This document shows positions 45,508-58,289 of a stretch of DNA of 64,000 bases, piece by piece (the first letter of the stretch is position 1; every line of letters starts with the position of its first letter). Position numbers and translations under genes: made by a program. The DNA comes from Buddleja alternifolia (lineage: Eukaryota; Streptophyta; Magnoliopsida; Lamiales; Scrophulariaceae), in assembly GCA_019426215.1 (NCBI GenBank), contig CM033404.1:26598843-26662842 (forward strand). Reading direction: 5' to 3'. Under the pieces are notes generated by a model, which worked only from the letters and a program-made list of their open reading frames with translations, made no database searches and was not told the DNA's origin.

Positions 45508-47250
45508 ATCTCAAAGAGCGGAGCAGTCAAGCTATTGACTATAAAAGAGCGCTTCTTGGGAGGCAACCCAAGTTTGTAAGTTTTTCTTTTGTTTTCTAGT
45601 TTTTGTTTTGCTTAGTTTTTCTTAGGTTTCCTTTCTGTTTTTTTTTTTTTTTTGAGCATGCACTTTTGGCATGTGTTTTTTTTTTCTGCTTGATGGTTTA
45701 GTTGTTTGAGTATAATGAGCATGGATAGTAGCGGTTTCCCATTGTTTGGAGATGCTTATCATAATGGGAGGAGATGCGTTTGTTTTGAAACACATATGAG
45801 ATAACGGATTGCTTTTTAGCATCCTTGGCTGTAAGTACTTACTTTACCTCTTTTCACGGTATGAGTTTAGATGTAACATTGAGGACAATGTTAAGTTTAA
45901 GTTTAAGTTTGGGGGTGTTAGGTAGTGCTTAGTTATATTCATGTTTTGTGCTTATACGGCGAAATTCAAGAAAATCGAGCATGAATTTTTTTTATTTTTT
46001 TTAGCCCCAATTGTTGCAATGAAACTGATTAACTTGAGTTCGATGGCATGACTTTTTTATATTGGAATTAAATGCAATATACATATCTTTACTTTGCTCG
46101 TGGGACCTTAGATGAGAGTAGATTTCCTTAGATGAAGCACAAATGCACAATAAGCTGAGGGTAGAGGAGTTAAGTGGATAATCATTCTGAAACACTTAAG
46201 GAATTTCTCCCGGAAATATTGACTTAGATTTTTCTTAAGGTCATGAGTTGAGTAGTTGCTTCATATGCCGAATAATTAATGAATAAGATTGATGATAATT
46301 GGTATGACTACAAAGTCAGGCTAATATGTACTGGAGGTGAAAAACTACATGCCTATAAACTGTACTATTAAGCTAATTTGAGCTTTGCTCAAGCCAATTA
46401 AAGTTGAAAGTGAATGAAAGGTCTAGTTTTATTTCGTGGCCTTTGGCACTCGAGCGATTAAATCCGTAAGGAGTGTCTGGACACTTAATGTCCTAAAACT
46501 ATCTAGTTTGGGAGTCATTGATCCAAAGCTCGATACATGGGTGTCATAGAAAGCCTAAGGGAATAGAACATTGCACATGACCTAGCCTTAATGAATTTAA
46601 ATGGAAGTTTCATGTGAGTTTAAAGTTTAAAAGGTTTAAGTAATGAAATGTAAGTGGATATGATGTTTTCTATGAGGCTTGTGCTTTAGGATTGATCGAA
46701 GGTTAATAGATATGGGAGAAAATCTGAAATTTGGTAAGGGTGCCACTTGACTATAATGCCGTCGACTTACAATCACTACACCCTTTGGAGGTTTATTCGA
46801 GTCAAGGTGTAACATCAGCAAACAAATCTTTTAATTAATATAATGAATTGATTGATTATTAACTAGTTGCTTCAATTGATTTAACATTTCACAAATTAGT
46901 CAGAAGGTAAATGATTTGAAATGAATTCGACATATAAGTTATTTACTCAAAGGTTTATTATTTCACCATTCTATTAGATAATAGAAATGTTATGTAAACC
47001 CTTGGCCCAAATTCACCATTCTATTTAATGATAACAATCTTTCTTGTGAATGAAATCATACATACTGGTAATTAAAAGGAAGATTTATTAGCTGTCTACA
47101 TGTACTAAAATTATTATGCTCAACTCAAGTATGATAAAAATACCATAAAGAAAAAGAAAAGGTACAAAACTAACAAATAGAAAAACCTAATTTTATGTAA
47201 TTTCTTTTCTTTTTGGCTAATACTACGTTAGGGGGTTAAAATAAGACCTT
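45508..47250 (+). other. Non-coding 3' region of the Ty3/gypsy element
   Basis: Contains the GCGCTTCTTGGGAGGCAACCC motif (20 bases from 45551), a T run (45640-45653) and the three-fold TAAGTTTAAGTTTAAGTTTG block (45893-45912) before GGGGGTG. No gene beyond 45507. The region past about 46900 has no clear landmarks. Confidence 0.6.
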
Positions 47251-48182
47251 TTGGAATACACATACAGAAGCGTTCCTTCTTGTTGGTTTAATGGTCAAAG
47301 GAATCCTGTGAGATGCTTAGCGGAAAATAAAATATACCCTGATTCTTATGTGAATCACTTTCGGATTTATATTTTTTTAATTTATATGAACTATTCATAA
47401 GAAGGAATAAAACTAATTTACTTTCTTGTAGCGTGTCATTTTCTGATCTACTATCAAATGCAGCAACCCCAGACTTCTATCTCTAGATATCATGTCGGAT
47501 TGAGGCTGATGGCTAGAGTGTAGAGACGGGTAGATTATTTTTTTCCTTGTGTTATTTTTAGGTTGTGAGATTAGTGAATCACTATGTTAGCGATTGAGGA
47601 TTAACATACACAGAATACACACCCATGGGCTCCCAGTACGTGTGCTAAGGTGGCTTAGTCAACTTAGTCCACTTTAATTAATTACACCGTATAATTAATC
47701 CAATTATTGTATATAATTAATTTAATCAAAGACTAATAAATTAATTAATCTAATTATTTAGACACAAAAAAATTAATTAATCTAATTAATTGCTTATTGT
47801 AAATTAATTTATTTATTTAATCTAATTAATTACATAGATAAATCCTTGCCCATGTATTTAATTTGTTTATCAGATGACTATTGGGTTGGGTGATTACCTA
47901 GGTGGCTTAAAACAGCCGAAAATAAATTTTAATACATACACCTACTCGAAATAGGAATTAATTCGCTCAATTAAATTATTATGAGAAAGAAACGAGATAA
48001 TTACCAATGGCGAATTATCTTCGTCACGTAGGTTTTGATCACAACCCAGCACCAAATCCGATCTTATCCGCCCCAATCAAATCGGTTCGATCCGTTTTTC
48101 GTATAACCCGGTTGTAACGCTCCACGTGTTGTGCCTCTAAGATGTATCAACACCTCCTTCAAATTTTCGGTTATTTCTTTTA

Positions 48183-48467
48183 CGGATGATTGCATATTGT
48201 ACCCTTGTGAAACACGAAACCTGCATGCATCCCCCCTGTGTTAAAAAATTAGCCTAAAATGCCCCTATATTTTTCAAAACCCTGCACGAAACCCCCAACC
48301 CTGCTTCAAATACACTGCGAGTGAATGTTACCTTCCGCGGATTTAATACGGATTGGGGGTTTCGTGCAGGGTTTTGAAAAACATAGGGGCATTTCAGGCT
48401 ATTTTTTTAACACAAGGGGATGTATGGAGGTTTCGTGTTTAATAGGGGTACGAAATTTTATTTTCCC
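48183..48467. mobile_element. MULE-type foldback MITE, 285 bp
   Basis: Two arms of about 100 bp are inverted copies: GTACCCTTGTGAAACACGAA on the left (from 48199) matches the complement ending at 48451, continuing through ACGAAACCCCCAA. It is flanked by TTTCTTTTA at 48174-48182 and 48468-48476, a 9-bp target duplication typical of Mutator-like elements. No coding capacity. Confidence 0.78.
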
Positions 48468-48853
48468 TTTCTTTTATGGTGCTAGCCAATGAAATAACTC
48501 TAGAACCTAATTCTAGGCTTATTTGTGAAGGGAAGGAATATGGATGTGAATAGTTAAGTTCAACACATGAACGAAACTAATGAAACTATGTCTAATGGAC
48601 AAGGAGATGGACGGTTTTTTGTGTGCGAGAAGAGAGAAAAATCTTCTTATTTTCTTATGTGTAATTCGAAAATTGTATTTGGAGGTGATTTTTGTCTTGT
48701 ATTGTATAAATGTAGGATAATTAGTCTTCTAATCAAAGAAGGAGATGAGAAATAAATCTCCAAGATTTATCTCTCTCTTTTTGAATCTTCTAGATCAATT
48801 ACAAGACTTGGTGTAGAAGAAAATCCAATTTCCTTCTCCTACCAAAATAGGCC

Positions 48854-48855
<2 letters not shown>

Positions 48856-48914
<59 letters not shown>
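48856..48914. repeat. (CT)n microsatellite
   Basis: About 29 CT dinucleotides followed by a C7 run; likely length-variable. Confidence 0.95.
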
Positions 48915-48918
<4 letters not shown>

Positions 48919-50268
48919 CCCCTGTGATTAACTTATTTGGAGTCAACGAATTTAATTCTTGACTTCTAATTAAATTATAGGTCCAGCCCATTAATTAAAT
49001 ACATAATTATGTCCAATTTAATGATTTTGACTTGGGCTCAGCCCAATTAAATGAAACACTTAGACTCATCAAGGTCCATTAATTTAATTAATTCAACTAG
49101 ATTAATTAAAAGTCCAATTATATGAATCCCATCAATTAATTCATCTTCCGCATTAGGAAAGTACTAGACTTTCCTAATTTGCTCAATTTTCATAAATTGA
49201 TTAATGATATTATAAAGCCGTAACTCTCTAGAGTTAAGTGTGTGACCCCTTAGGCTCATTTATATGCCAGTAGTGGGTACATTTTCCCAACGTGTCGGTG
49301 TACTTTCTTGAAATGGAAAATACTATATCAAATCATTCTTGACTTACAAATCTTGGTTAATATCTAGCAACAGCCCATGAAGACTTAAACATAACAAAGA
49401 GTAAAGATACTCCTTTCATTATCACGATTCTCGCATAAGTAAGATCCCTCCATCTAATCCCCTGATTCAATCTAGGGTAGAGGTTTAGTCAAAGCCCTAA
49501 TAATTCAATGACTATGTTTCCCATTATGAGTGACATCAACTTTGATATCTAAACGAGGAAATACTCCGCCTCTTTAGATATCTTGCTCTGGTGAGAGACT
49601 CCTAAGTTGATGTACTATGTAAACATAGGAGATTCACTAAGTCGGAGATGGATCCTATCTCGATTCTCATGTGTCTTCATACATAATTAGCACATGTCCA
49701 AAATATCCCATTAGCGACCCTCGTGTGATCATAAAATAAATCAAGACATGCTCAATTATGTATAAGACATCCTATAGAATCTCAGGTGTATAAGAATTAC
49801 TCTAACACTACGTGATTTTAGAAAGTTCTAGATTCAACTGGGATTCCAATTAAGGAATTTCCTTGGGGTTGGTCAGTTATCCATCTCCAAAATGGAACCT
49901 CATATATGCACCGTCTTTCACCGTGCTAATACCTGTGGAACGAAATACACTCCTCCAAGAGTATGCATCGTACAAACACGTCTCTTGGGTTCATTAATAT
50001 CCCTTAATCTTGATGAACCAATTCACGGCTTGGAACCGTTTTAAGGATCACACAACCTTAGACACATATTCCATCATCACCATACTCGATGAGTGATGAT
50101 GTCTGATAGCTATGTGTGATCCTATGGGACTTTATTCTAAGCATACGAATATATTTAATAATAAAGAATGCCAAGTAAAGGTTCAACTTTATTACAATCA
50201 GGCTGTCATGAAGTTATCTTGAGAATGGACCTAAATAATTGGTGTGCCAAGCACTAACTCCAATAACA

Positions 50269-51330
50269 TCCCACTTGTCCAAGAGACAATTTCCCATTTA
50301 CCTAAAACCCATTCTCCGAGATGTCCTTATAGTACATTTGACTCAAGAGTTTTTGGTGATTGTGGATTTGCTATATTATTGTCGAGTGCACATGTTCCAC
50401 TTGAATCTTGTCTCTCCCACTGATCTTCTAGATCATGTGGTTGTTGTGAATCCTGTATCATGCATAGAGGAAAGGAAAACATATCCGGATCACATTTGGT
50501 GTTTAACAATTTTATATAAACATAAGATGAAATTAAATTTTATCAAACTACTAACCTTTGTGGTAGATTAGGATTTCTTTAACTTTCGTAGTAACAGCAA
50601 TCCCAGATCCCTGCCTCTAGATATCACGCCAAAATTAAGCTCGAAGAAAATCCTCCTCCTCTGAACCTGTAGAGGCCGACAACTATTGTGGATGGGAGAG
50701 AGTATTTTTCTCTTCTCTTGTTATGCAGTAGGGCTATGAATGAGTAGGTTAGGTTTTTTCAATAGGCTTTGTGTATTTATATGAGTTGATGAGCTTGGAA
50801 TTAACTAATTCCTTGATCCCATCTTCTAAAAAATACAAGCCTGTTTTCTTTTAATTGGGCTAAGTTGACTTTTAACTTAGTCCACGTATTAATCAAATCC
50901 AACATATATTTAATCCAATTAAAAATATGATATTAATTAATAATCCACTAAATTAATTAATCCAATAATTAATTTAGAATAAGAGGAAGATAATAAATTA
51001 ATCCAATTATTTATTATTATTAATTTATTTCAATTAATCTAATTAATTAAATAAATAAATTTGACCTTCAAATGACAAATTACCCATTTAACCTTATTTG
51101 ACAACTCGAGACTTTCTTCGCTTGATTCCTTGAAAGCGCGACTTTCTATGTTCATTTCAATTGGCGATGGAAAGAAATCAAGGACGTGAGTGTCACGTGG
51201 ACTCACATCAAAACCCAATTTGAGATTAAAAGGATTTAATCAATATGAACCTCTAGGTCACAAATATCATGTGAGTATGAGACTTTCATTGTAACATCCC
51301 GATCGAGTGCGAGTCATGAAATTAGTCAAA
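50269..51330 (-). repeat. Copia 3' untranslated and LTR debris, minus strand
   Basis: 50269-about 50550 is the polypurine tract and 3' untranslated region of a minus-strand copia. From about 50560 to 51330 it resembles the 3' portion of RLC-A-related LTRs (GCGACTTTCTATGTTCATTT near 51138; compare 59078). It breaks off where a plus-strand LTR begins at 51331. No intact ORF. Confidence 0.5.
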
Positions 51331-52918
51331 TGTTCTTATTATGCACTCAGATGCCATAGATGATAGATTGTATAGGGCATATTCATTGTAATTAAACACT
51401 ATTTATATACAAGGCATTTATGTTGTTTTCTTATTGGCGTTTGTAAGATAAATAAACAACTCTAAGTCCATGACATTAAGGCAGACTTTCTACTCCTTAT
51501 CAGTTAGGGAGATGGGCACTAGAAGAGTTCAGTACTTATTGTCTAAACAAGTTCGCAAGTCAAAGAAAGTTCTGACCGGACATCAAGACTAGATAAGACT
51601 TGTATGACATAAGCTTTGACATAGAAGTGCCAGTCGAACACTATGTGATAGTTCGATCTTGTATCACAGACATATCAGTGAGATTGATAAGTTCGAACAC
51701 GACTCGCATCGGTTCTGTCACATGGGTTTCACTCAATGACAGTTAATGACAGAACTGATTAGTTGTGATAGGTAGTTAGGTACGCGTGAACCTTAGACCA
51801 AAGAAACCACGTTGAAGATGTACTTGTGATATCAAGTTCGTCATTAGAGTAGTTAGACTCAATTCACCTATTGCTGGGGTTGACCTCGAAGTGCAGCTTG
51901 ACAGACAAGTAGCAGTCTTAACTGATTTGCAAGATTGAAATTTATTCTCTCCTAAGTGAATGAACAATTGTCTTATGCCATCATGAATGAGTGAGGTCAA
52001 AAGTCTTTGGCCAAATCAATGGAGTTTACTCGTGTTAGAACAAAAGTATTCTCACTGACCTCAACTCATTATGTATTACAGCATGTAGTCAAGTGCTGTG
52101 AGTATGACTGCAACTTGACTCTCACTTGACTGGGATATTAGAATAAAATGTTTATATTCGTACAATTTTCATAATAGGAAAGGTTTGGAATGATCCTAAT
52201 CATTCATTCTCAATTAGGTTAGGATGTGAGCCACATGACTGACTAGGTTTTACTTACATCCTTTGGTTTCCTCCCAATCGCATTTTGAGACGAACCTAAA
52301 GAGTCGCGCATAAAGGAATTCCAAAGGGAAAAATGGTTTTTGACTTAAAGAGTTTTTCGGTATTTGATATCGTTAATATTGTTTAATATTAATTTATCAT
52401 TTGATAATTTAATTAATATTAATGAGTTAATTAATTTCTTGGAGGAATTAATTATAGAGTTAGTTTGTTCATTTATTTAATTAATTATTAATTTGATAAA
52501 TATCACTCGTCCGGAGGCTAGTGCACGCCTATAGTGGGCGTCCATTATGGATACCCCATGACTTGGTCTTCCAAGGGTTTTTTAGTTCTTGTGTAGTATA
52601 TATATTACTTGAAGAGAAAAAAAAACCCTAGCCTCTCTTTTACAGCAAAAGAAAAAGAAACTCTATCAAAAACTCTCCCACCCCTCTCTCTCTCTCTAGC
52701 TGTTGCCTTTTAAGGGGACAAGAAAGAGGTTTTTAGCTTTGGATTCTGATGTAGTGCTTTAGAGGCAGCGATGTATTGGTTGCTCGGGTCAGATTTTTGA
52801 ACGGACGCATAATCGGAAGAAACCGTAAGTTTTCTTTCTTTAATTTGAATATGGAATTTCAAAGATGACCACTTTTTTTTATTTCACTTTTCCATTGCAT
52901 TTCTGATATCTTCCAATA
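51331..52918 (+). repeat. RLC-A LTR (5' LTR of a truncated element)
   Basis: Starts TGTTCTTATTATGCACTCAG, ends TTCCAATA next to a Met-tRNA primer site. A TATA-like ATATATATTAC (52601) and a CT tract (52684-52699) sit as in 26824-28429. Confidence 0.82.
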
Positions 52919-52919
52919 G

Positions 52920-52931
52920 TGGTATCAGAGC
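52920..52931 (+). other. Primer binding site, initiator Met-tRNA
   Basis: TGGTATCAGAGC directly after the LTR. Confidence 0.85.
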
Positions 52932-54542
52932 CAATCTCTAAAATCAATATTTAACTATGGCTTTGAGCTTTATGTGTTTATGTTTTTCATATTTTATAGC
53001 ATGTTAAAATATGAAAACTGTATGCTGTAATTGAAGCCTACATTTTTCCTGTATTTTTGATTTAGATTGCATGGTGTTTAGTGGAGCAAAAGTTTCAAGT
53101 AAAAATGAGAAAGAAAAACGGGGTTGCATGGCCCCGATGTGCATGCACAACGTCCGAACAGACACGATCGTCGCCCAGAACACATCTGCGCGCACACCGT
53201 GCGCGTGTGGCCTGCACGTAAGGCCATCACTTGTGCGCCAAAGCACGCGCAATGGGCGCCCAGGTCCGCCCAGGCCTTGCCCTGGGCGCACGGCCACACG
53301 GCCTATCCGTCGGCTCTGGCCAAAAGCCCGACAATAAAAGACGAGGCGTGTCATAGTGCACGGGTCTAATTTTTAGTATTTGGGTTTTGGGCTATTTTAA
53401 TTTTTCGGGTTGGTCAGAAGGATGATGACATGGGTTTTAATTAAATAAGTCCAAAACTAGTTTTATTAAAAAATAGAATTTTCAATAAATTGATTTTGGG
53501 TCAAATTTATTAAATCTAAGTGGGCCAAAATGATGGTGACTTTGGTTTAATGAAATCGAGCCCAATTAGTATTTATTGAAATAATAAATATTTAACTTAG
53601 AATTAATTAATTATTTTTCTTGGAGAATTATAATTTTTTTATTTAATATTATTTATTTTCTTCTCAAAGGGTGGCTTCAAATTATAATATTGGATAAAAT
53701 TTAATGTTTTATATATTTAATTAATTGGACTAATTATTTTAATCAAAGGTAGATATATGAGATTTGAAATTTATATGCGTCTAAGTCATTTAGTTATTAT
53801 CTGATTTTGATTAAAATGATGAATATATGAAATTTGAATTTTTACAAGGCATTAATTAGTTGGACTAATTAATTTTAATAATCATCAAAATATTTGCTTT
53901 ACTTTAATGCGAGCATGTATTATGTGATGGTGACACTTTCCATTGACTTAGGCTTTTGGTTTTGTATTTTATTTTCATGGGTTGTAAGGGCCATTTTTGA
54001 GCCCATTTTATTCATTATATTTTATGTATAGGTTGCTTAAATATCTTGTAATAGAATAGGCCTTTTTGAAGACGGCGGATACAAGAAGAGCCCACGAAGA
54101 TTAGATTAGTTTTACCCTTCGCTTTTATTTATGATGATCCATTGACTTGGATCATCTAGAAAAGTCCATGGTTGTGTGTGTTGTTAGCTTTTTAGAATTT
54201 CTAAGCATGTTATATTAGTTGTATATATCATGTATGTTTCTGCGCTTTATAAATTGCTAATGTGCAAAGTGAGACCATATTAATTTTAAGAACTCAATTC
54301 TCCCAAATAAATAATATTAAGTTAGTCAAGGGCACTAGGTGTCCTCACTCCAATAAACTGAATAAAATTTAAAATTGTTTCTGATATGTGTCATTTTCAC
54401 AGAAAGTGGAAGTCATGCATCTAGAGATGATTTAAAATTTTATAAAGTGCATTAGATGCCTTAATCGAAACATATTTCACCCCATATATCGTTAAAGGAT
54501 TGCGGTGTTGTGGATTATGGGAAAAGAAGATTGAAACATCTA
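52932..54542 (+). other. RLC-A leader without gag
   Basis: GC-rich block at 53120-53340 (GCGCCCAGGTCCGCCCAGGC), AT-rich middle, GCATGTATTATGTGATGGTG at 53910, and one ATATCGTTAAAGGATTGC copy at 54486. It is then cut by a SIRE LTR; gag and pol are absent. Confidence 0.78.
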
Positions 54543-56040
54543 AGTTAGGAAATTTCATATTAGATGCTTTGATGATGACAAGATAGGATTTTATGTTAGA
54601 CTCCAAAAGTATGTAAGTATATGCTTTTATAGAATATTTGTATAAGCGTTTGAAAGTATTATCATTTGTTAGGCTTGTAATTTTTATTTTTTTAGACTTT
54701 AGACTAAGTATTGTAAACTGAGTCACTGATAGAATTCTAGGTGAGTCTGTCAGAGATAAAGTTGAAGATCAACATCTAAAGCTGAGCAATGATGAAGATT
54801 CTGTCTTAAGCGACGACCAATCGCTAAGGACATTTCAGGAAGTTATGAATCAAGCGCTCAAAGCTACCAAGTGATCAAATGATCAGATTCACCTGAAATA
54901 AATTTTGAAATCATTAAGGACTTAAATGCAATCATTCAACGGGCATTTATATCCAATGGAAAATAAATTCAAATGCATTAAATGCTTGATAAGAGCATTA
55001 AATGTGATAAGGACAAATTGCATACGGAGCAAGCCACCCTATTGGCTAAGGCTGTCAGAGTTTCATAATTCAAACCTGCCACATTCAATCGGTGCAGCAG
55101 AGATTCAGGAATGTCAGAAAAAGGGGCTATTCACTTTCTACGAAAGGCACGCGCCTGCATGTGTCCGTCCAACGGACAAATCCCAAGAAATGCCTATAAC
55201 TAGTGCCCTTCAGCAAACCTTAAACATACACGCATGCACACAAGAATTAGGTCAAAACTTTACTGAAATCACCAAGAAAATCTTACAAAACTCCATATCT
55301 AAAATCCTTCAAGCTTTTCATAAACATTCCGAAAGACAGTCACCGATATCTCAAACCTCTTCAGAGAAAAACCCTAAACTATTATTGAGATATCCTAAGT
55401 TGTTTGAACTTCTCAAAATCAAACAAACCTTGTGACGATAAACCCTCAACCTCTTTCATTTGCGTGAGAAAGTTGTTGATTTACAAGCAGCATTTCTTTG
55501 TGAGAGAAGCTTGTTGAAAAAGATCTCTACTGCAGCTGAAGTCTGTGTGATCAAGGAGCTCAAGATCATCTTTCTTATCCTCCATTTTGTAGAAGTCTCT
55601 ATGTGATCATTCGATAATCATTCTTGTGGATTTCCTCCGAGTGTAAAGGAGAAGAAGGACATAGCTAGGATTACATCACCCGGTGAACCTTACATATCTT
55701 GTGCTATTTTACTGTTTTATTGCTTTACCTTTTGCATCATATCATTAAAAGGCTTTAAAACGGTTAAGCCACTATTTGGCTAAAACAACGCTAAGCATTA
55801 AAATCAATTCCGATGTGCTAACCCTGATTAAGCGATCTAAGCGTTACCCTACTATGGTAACTGCCAAAATCACTAAGTCTAAGTTATCTATCCATTAACG
55901 CTTGACCTAGTGCTTTGCTTTCTTAGCATTCAAATTCTTTAAAAGTGATACGAATTTTTTCAAGTAGAAAAAGACTTCAGGGTCTATTCAACCCCCCCCC
56001 CCTCCTTCTAGACCCTTTCGTATGCCATTTGGGACCACCA
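54543..56040 (+). repeat. Solo SIRE LTR
   Basis: From GTTAGGAAATTTCAT to GGGACCACCA, about 1.5 kb, with the C-rich tract at 55993 and the TAGACCCTTTCGTATGCCA end as in 16339-17362. No primer site or internal region. The flanks ATCTA and AGTTG do not form a target duplication, so deletion may have followed. Confidence 0.85.
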
Positions 56041-56043
56041 AGT

Positions 56044-57103
56044 TGTTGGTTTTGTGCCCTCGATGCCAATGAGGAATTAGAGAATAGAGCACTAGTTTAT
56101 ATTATACAACCTATTAAGTATATAAAGGCATTAACAAGTTGTTCATATATCTCTTAATGGCATCTATAAGTCTTAAATGATCAACTAGTCCATTTGTGTC
56201 AAGGCAAACCTTTGGACTCCCTATAGTAGTTAAGGAGATGGGCACTGGAAGGATTTTGGTACTTGATCACTTAAACGATTCGCAAGTTGGAGAATCTCAA
56301 TTGGGCATTGAAATTCGTGTGGACTTGTATGACACATGCTCTGACAAGGAGTGCCACCTAACACTATGTGATAGTGGAATTTTGTCACGGATACATTGAT
56401 TGGATTGGATTAGTGTATTCGAACATGACTCGTAGTAATCCGATCACATGGGTTTTTCTCAGTGACTGTCAATGATCGGATTACTGATTATGATAGTATG
56501 CGTGAGCCTTTGACCTGAGTAATCAAGTTGAAGATGTTCTAGTGACATCAAGCCTGTCATTGGAGTAGTTAGATCAAATTACCCATTGGTGGGGTCGACC
56601 TTGAAGTGCGGCTTGATGGGCAAGTAACAGTCTTAATTGGTTAGCAAAATGGAATTCACTATCTCGAAAGTAAACGAGAAGTATCCTATGTGATCATAGG
56701 TAAATGAGATTAAAATCTTTGGCCAGAGCTCATGAACTAAGCTTTGTTGGACACTTAGGGTAGTTCGGTAATCTCATATTACTAAGATACTTGAGCATAG
56801 CCTCGAGTCCTGTGAGTTTGACATATTCCATGACTCTCACTCGATCCGGATACGTCAGTGAAGGGCTTATACTCATACAGTATTTATAATCTAGAGGTTC
56901 GTAATGACATAGTCATTTCGTACTCGGTTCGGCTACGATGTGGGGCCACGGTATCGACAAATTCTCCGGCGAGGGGAGATGATGGGGCGCGGATGAAGGA
57001 AGAAGAAGGAGGGTTGAGTTGGGCTACTAGGGCAATTTTTTATGTGTTGGGCTTGGTCCAATGCATATTTAATTAATAGGGAGTTGGGCTGGCCCACTCG
57101 GAT
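56044..57103 (+). repeat. RLC-A-related LTR fragment
   Basis: Starts TGTTGGTTTTGTGCCCTCGA and follows the RLC-A LTR layout (GTCATTGGAGTAGTTAGATC, GGTGGGGTCGACCTTGAAGT), but diverged from 51331. After about 56940 it changes to GC-richer and leader-like sequence. Confidence 0.65.
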
Positions 57104-58289
57104 TAATTAGTTGGACTAATTAATTTTAATAATCATCAACATATTTGATTTACTTTAACGTGAGCATGTATTATGTTCTTAGGCTTTTGATTTTGTATTT
57201 TATTTTCATGGGTTGTAATTTATTTATTAGATTTTATGTATAGGTTGCTTAAATATCTTGTAATAGAATAGGTCTTTTTGAAGATGGCGGATACATGAAG
57301 AGCCCATGAAGATTAGATTAGTTTTACCCTTCACTTTTATTTATGATGATCCATTGGCTTAGATCCTCTAGAAAAGTCCATGGTTTTATGTGTTGTTAGC
57401 TTTTTAGAATTGCTAAGCATGTTATATTAGTTGTATATCATGTATGTTTCTGCGCTTTATAAATTGCTAATGTGCAAAATGAGACCATATTAATTTTAAA
57501 ACTCAATTCTCCCAATTAAATAACACTAAGTTTGTAAAGGGCACTAGGTGTCCTCCCTCCACAAACTTAATAAAATTTAAAATTGTATCTGATATGTGGC
57601 ATTTTCCCAGAAAGTGGAAGTCATACATCTAGAGATGATTCAAAATTTTATAAAGTGCATTAGATGCCTTAATTGAAACATATTTCATCCCATATATCGT
57701 TAAAGGATTGCGGTGTTATGGATTATGGAAAAAGAAGATTGAAACATCTATATTAGGAAATTTCATGTTAGTTGTTTTGATGATGACAAGATAGGATTTT
57801 ATGTTAGACTCCAAAAGTATGTAAATTTATGCTTTCATAGAATATTTGTAAGCGTTTGAAAGTATTATCATTTGTTAGGCTTGTAATTTTTATCTTTTTA
57901 GACTTTAGACTTTAGACTAAGTATTGTAAACTAAGTCGCTGACAGAATTATAGGTGGGTCTGTCAGAGATAAACTTGAAGATCAGCGTCTGAAGTTGAGC
58001 AATGATGAAGATTCTGTCTTAAGCGACTGCTTATCGCTAAGGACATTTCAGGAAGTTATGAATCAAGCGCTCAAAGCTACCAAGCGATCAAATGATCAGA
58101 ATCACCTGGAATAAATTCCGATATCATTAAGGACTTAAATGCAATCATTTAATGGGCATTTATTTTCCTCGGGGAAATAAATTCAAATGCATTAAATGCT
58201 TGATAAGAACATTAAATGTGATAAGGACGAATTGCATACGGAGCAAGCCATCCTATTGGCTAAGACTGCCAGAGTTTTAGAGTTCAAAC
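57104..58289 (+). repeat. Duplicate of leader plus SIRE LTR start
   Basis: Repeats 53851 to about 55065: leader, ATATCGTTAAAGGATTGC copy (57694), then the same SIRE LTR at the same flank (GAAACATCTA before 57751). It stops at 58289 where a minus-strand LTR begins. Confidence 0.85.

Larger units (their letters stand above)
41445..47250 (+). mobile_element. Ty3/gypsy Athila-like element with gag and protease only
   Basis: 5' LTR (41445-42763), Asp-type primer site, gag and protease are present. No RT, RNase H or integrase follows; instead the characteristic non-coding block with TTGGGAGGCAACCCAAG (45558-45574) and ATTGAGGACAATG ... AAGTTTGGGGGTG (45878-45918) appears. This matches the layout of large non-autonomous gag-only elements (TR-GAG-like), or a pol-deleted Athila. 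No 3' LTR was recognised; the right border is approximate. Confidence 0.75.
47440..50268 (-). repeat. Copia-type LTR, minus strand (limits uncertain)
   Basis: On the minus strand TGTTATTGGAG starts at 50268, preceded by the purine tract GGACAAGTGGGA (50280-50269), as at an LTR start. The sequence runs leftward without genes to about 47440, where GCAACCCCAGACTTC resembles LTR 3' parts near 50590. It includes a MITE and a CT microsatellite. The left end is a guess. Confidence 0.45.

Noticed and set aside
48567..48755. Small open frame of 62 codons
   Set aside because: No similarity, no regulatory context; lies within LTR-like sequence.
53071..53369. Several overlapping open frames in GC-rich DNA at 53 kb (and at 21.1-21.5 kb)
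   Set aside because: GC-rich leader blocks lack stops in several frames on both strands; no protein family is recognisable.
57751..58289. A second independent SIRE LTR insertion
   Set aside because: Its left flank is identical to that of the LTR at 54543, so it is a duplicate of the same insertion.
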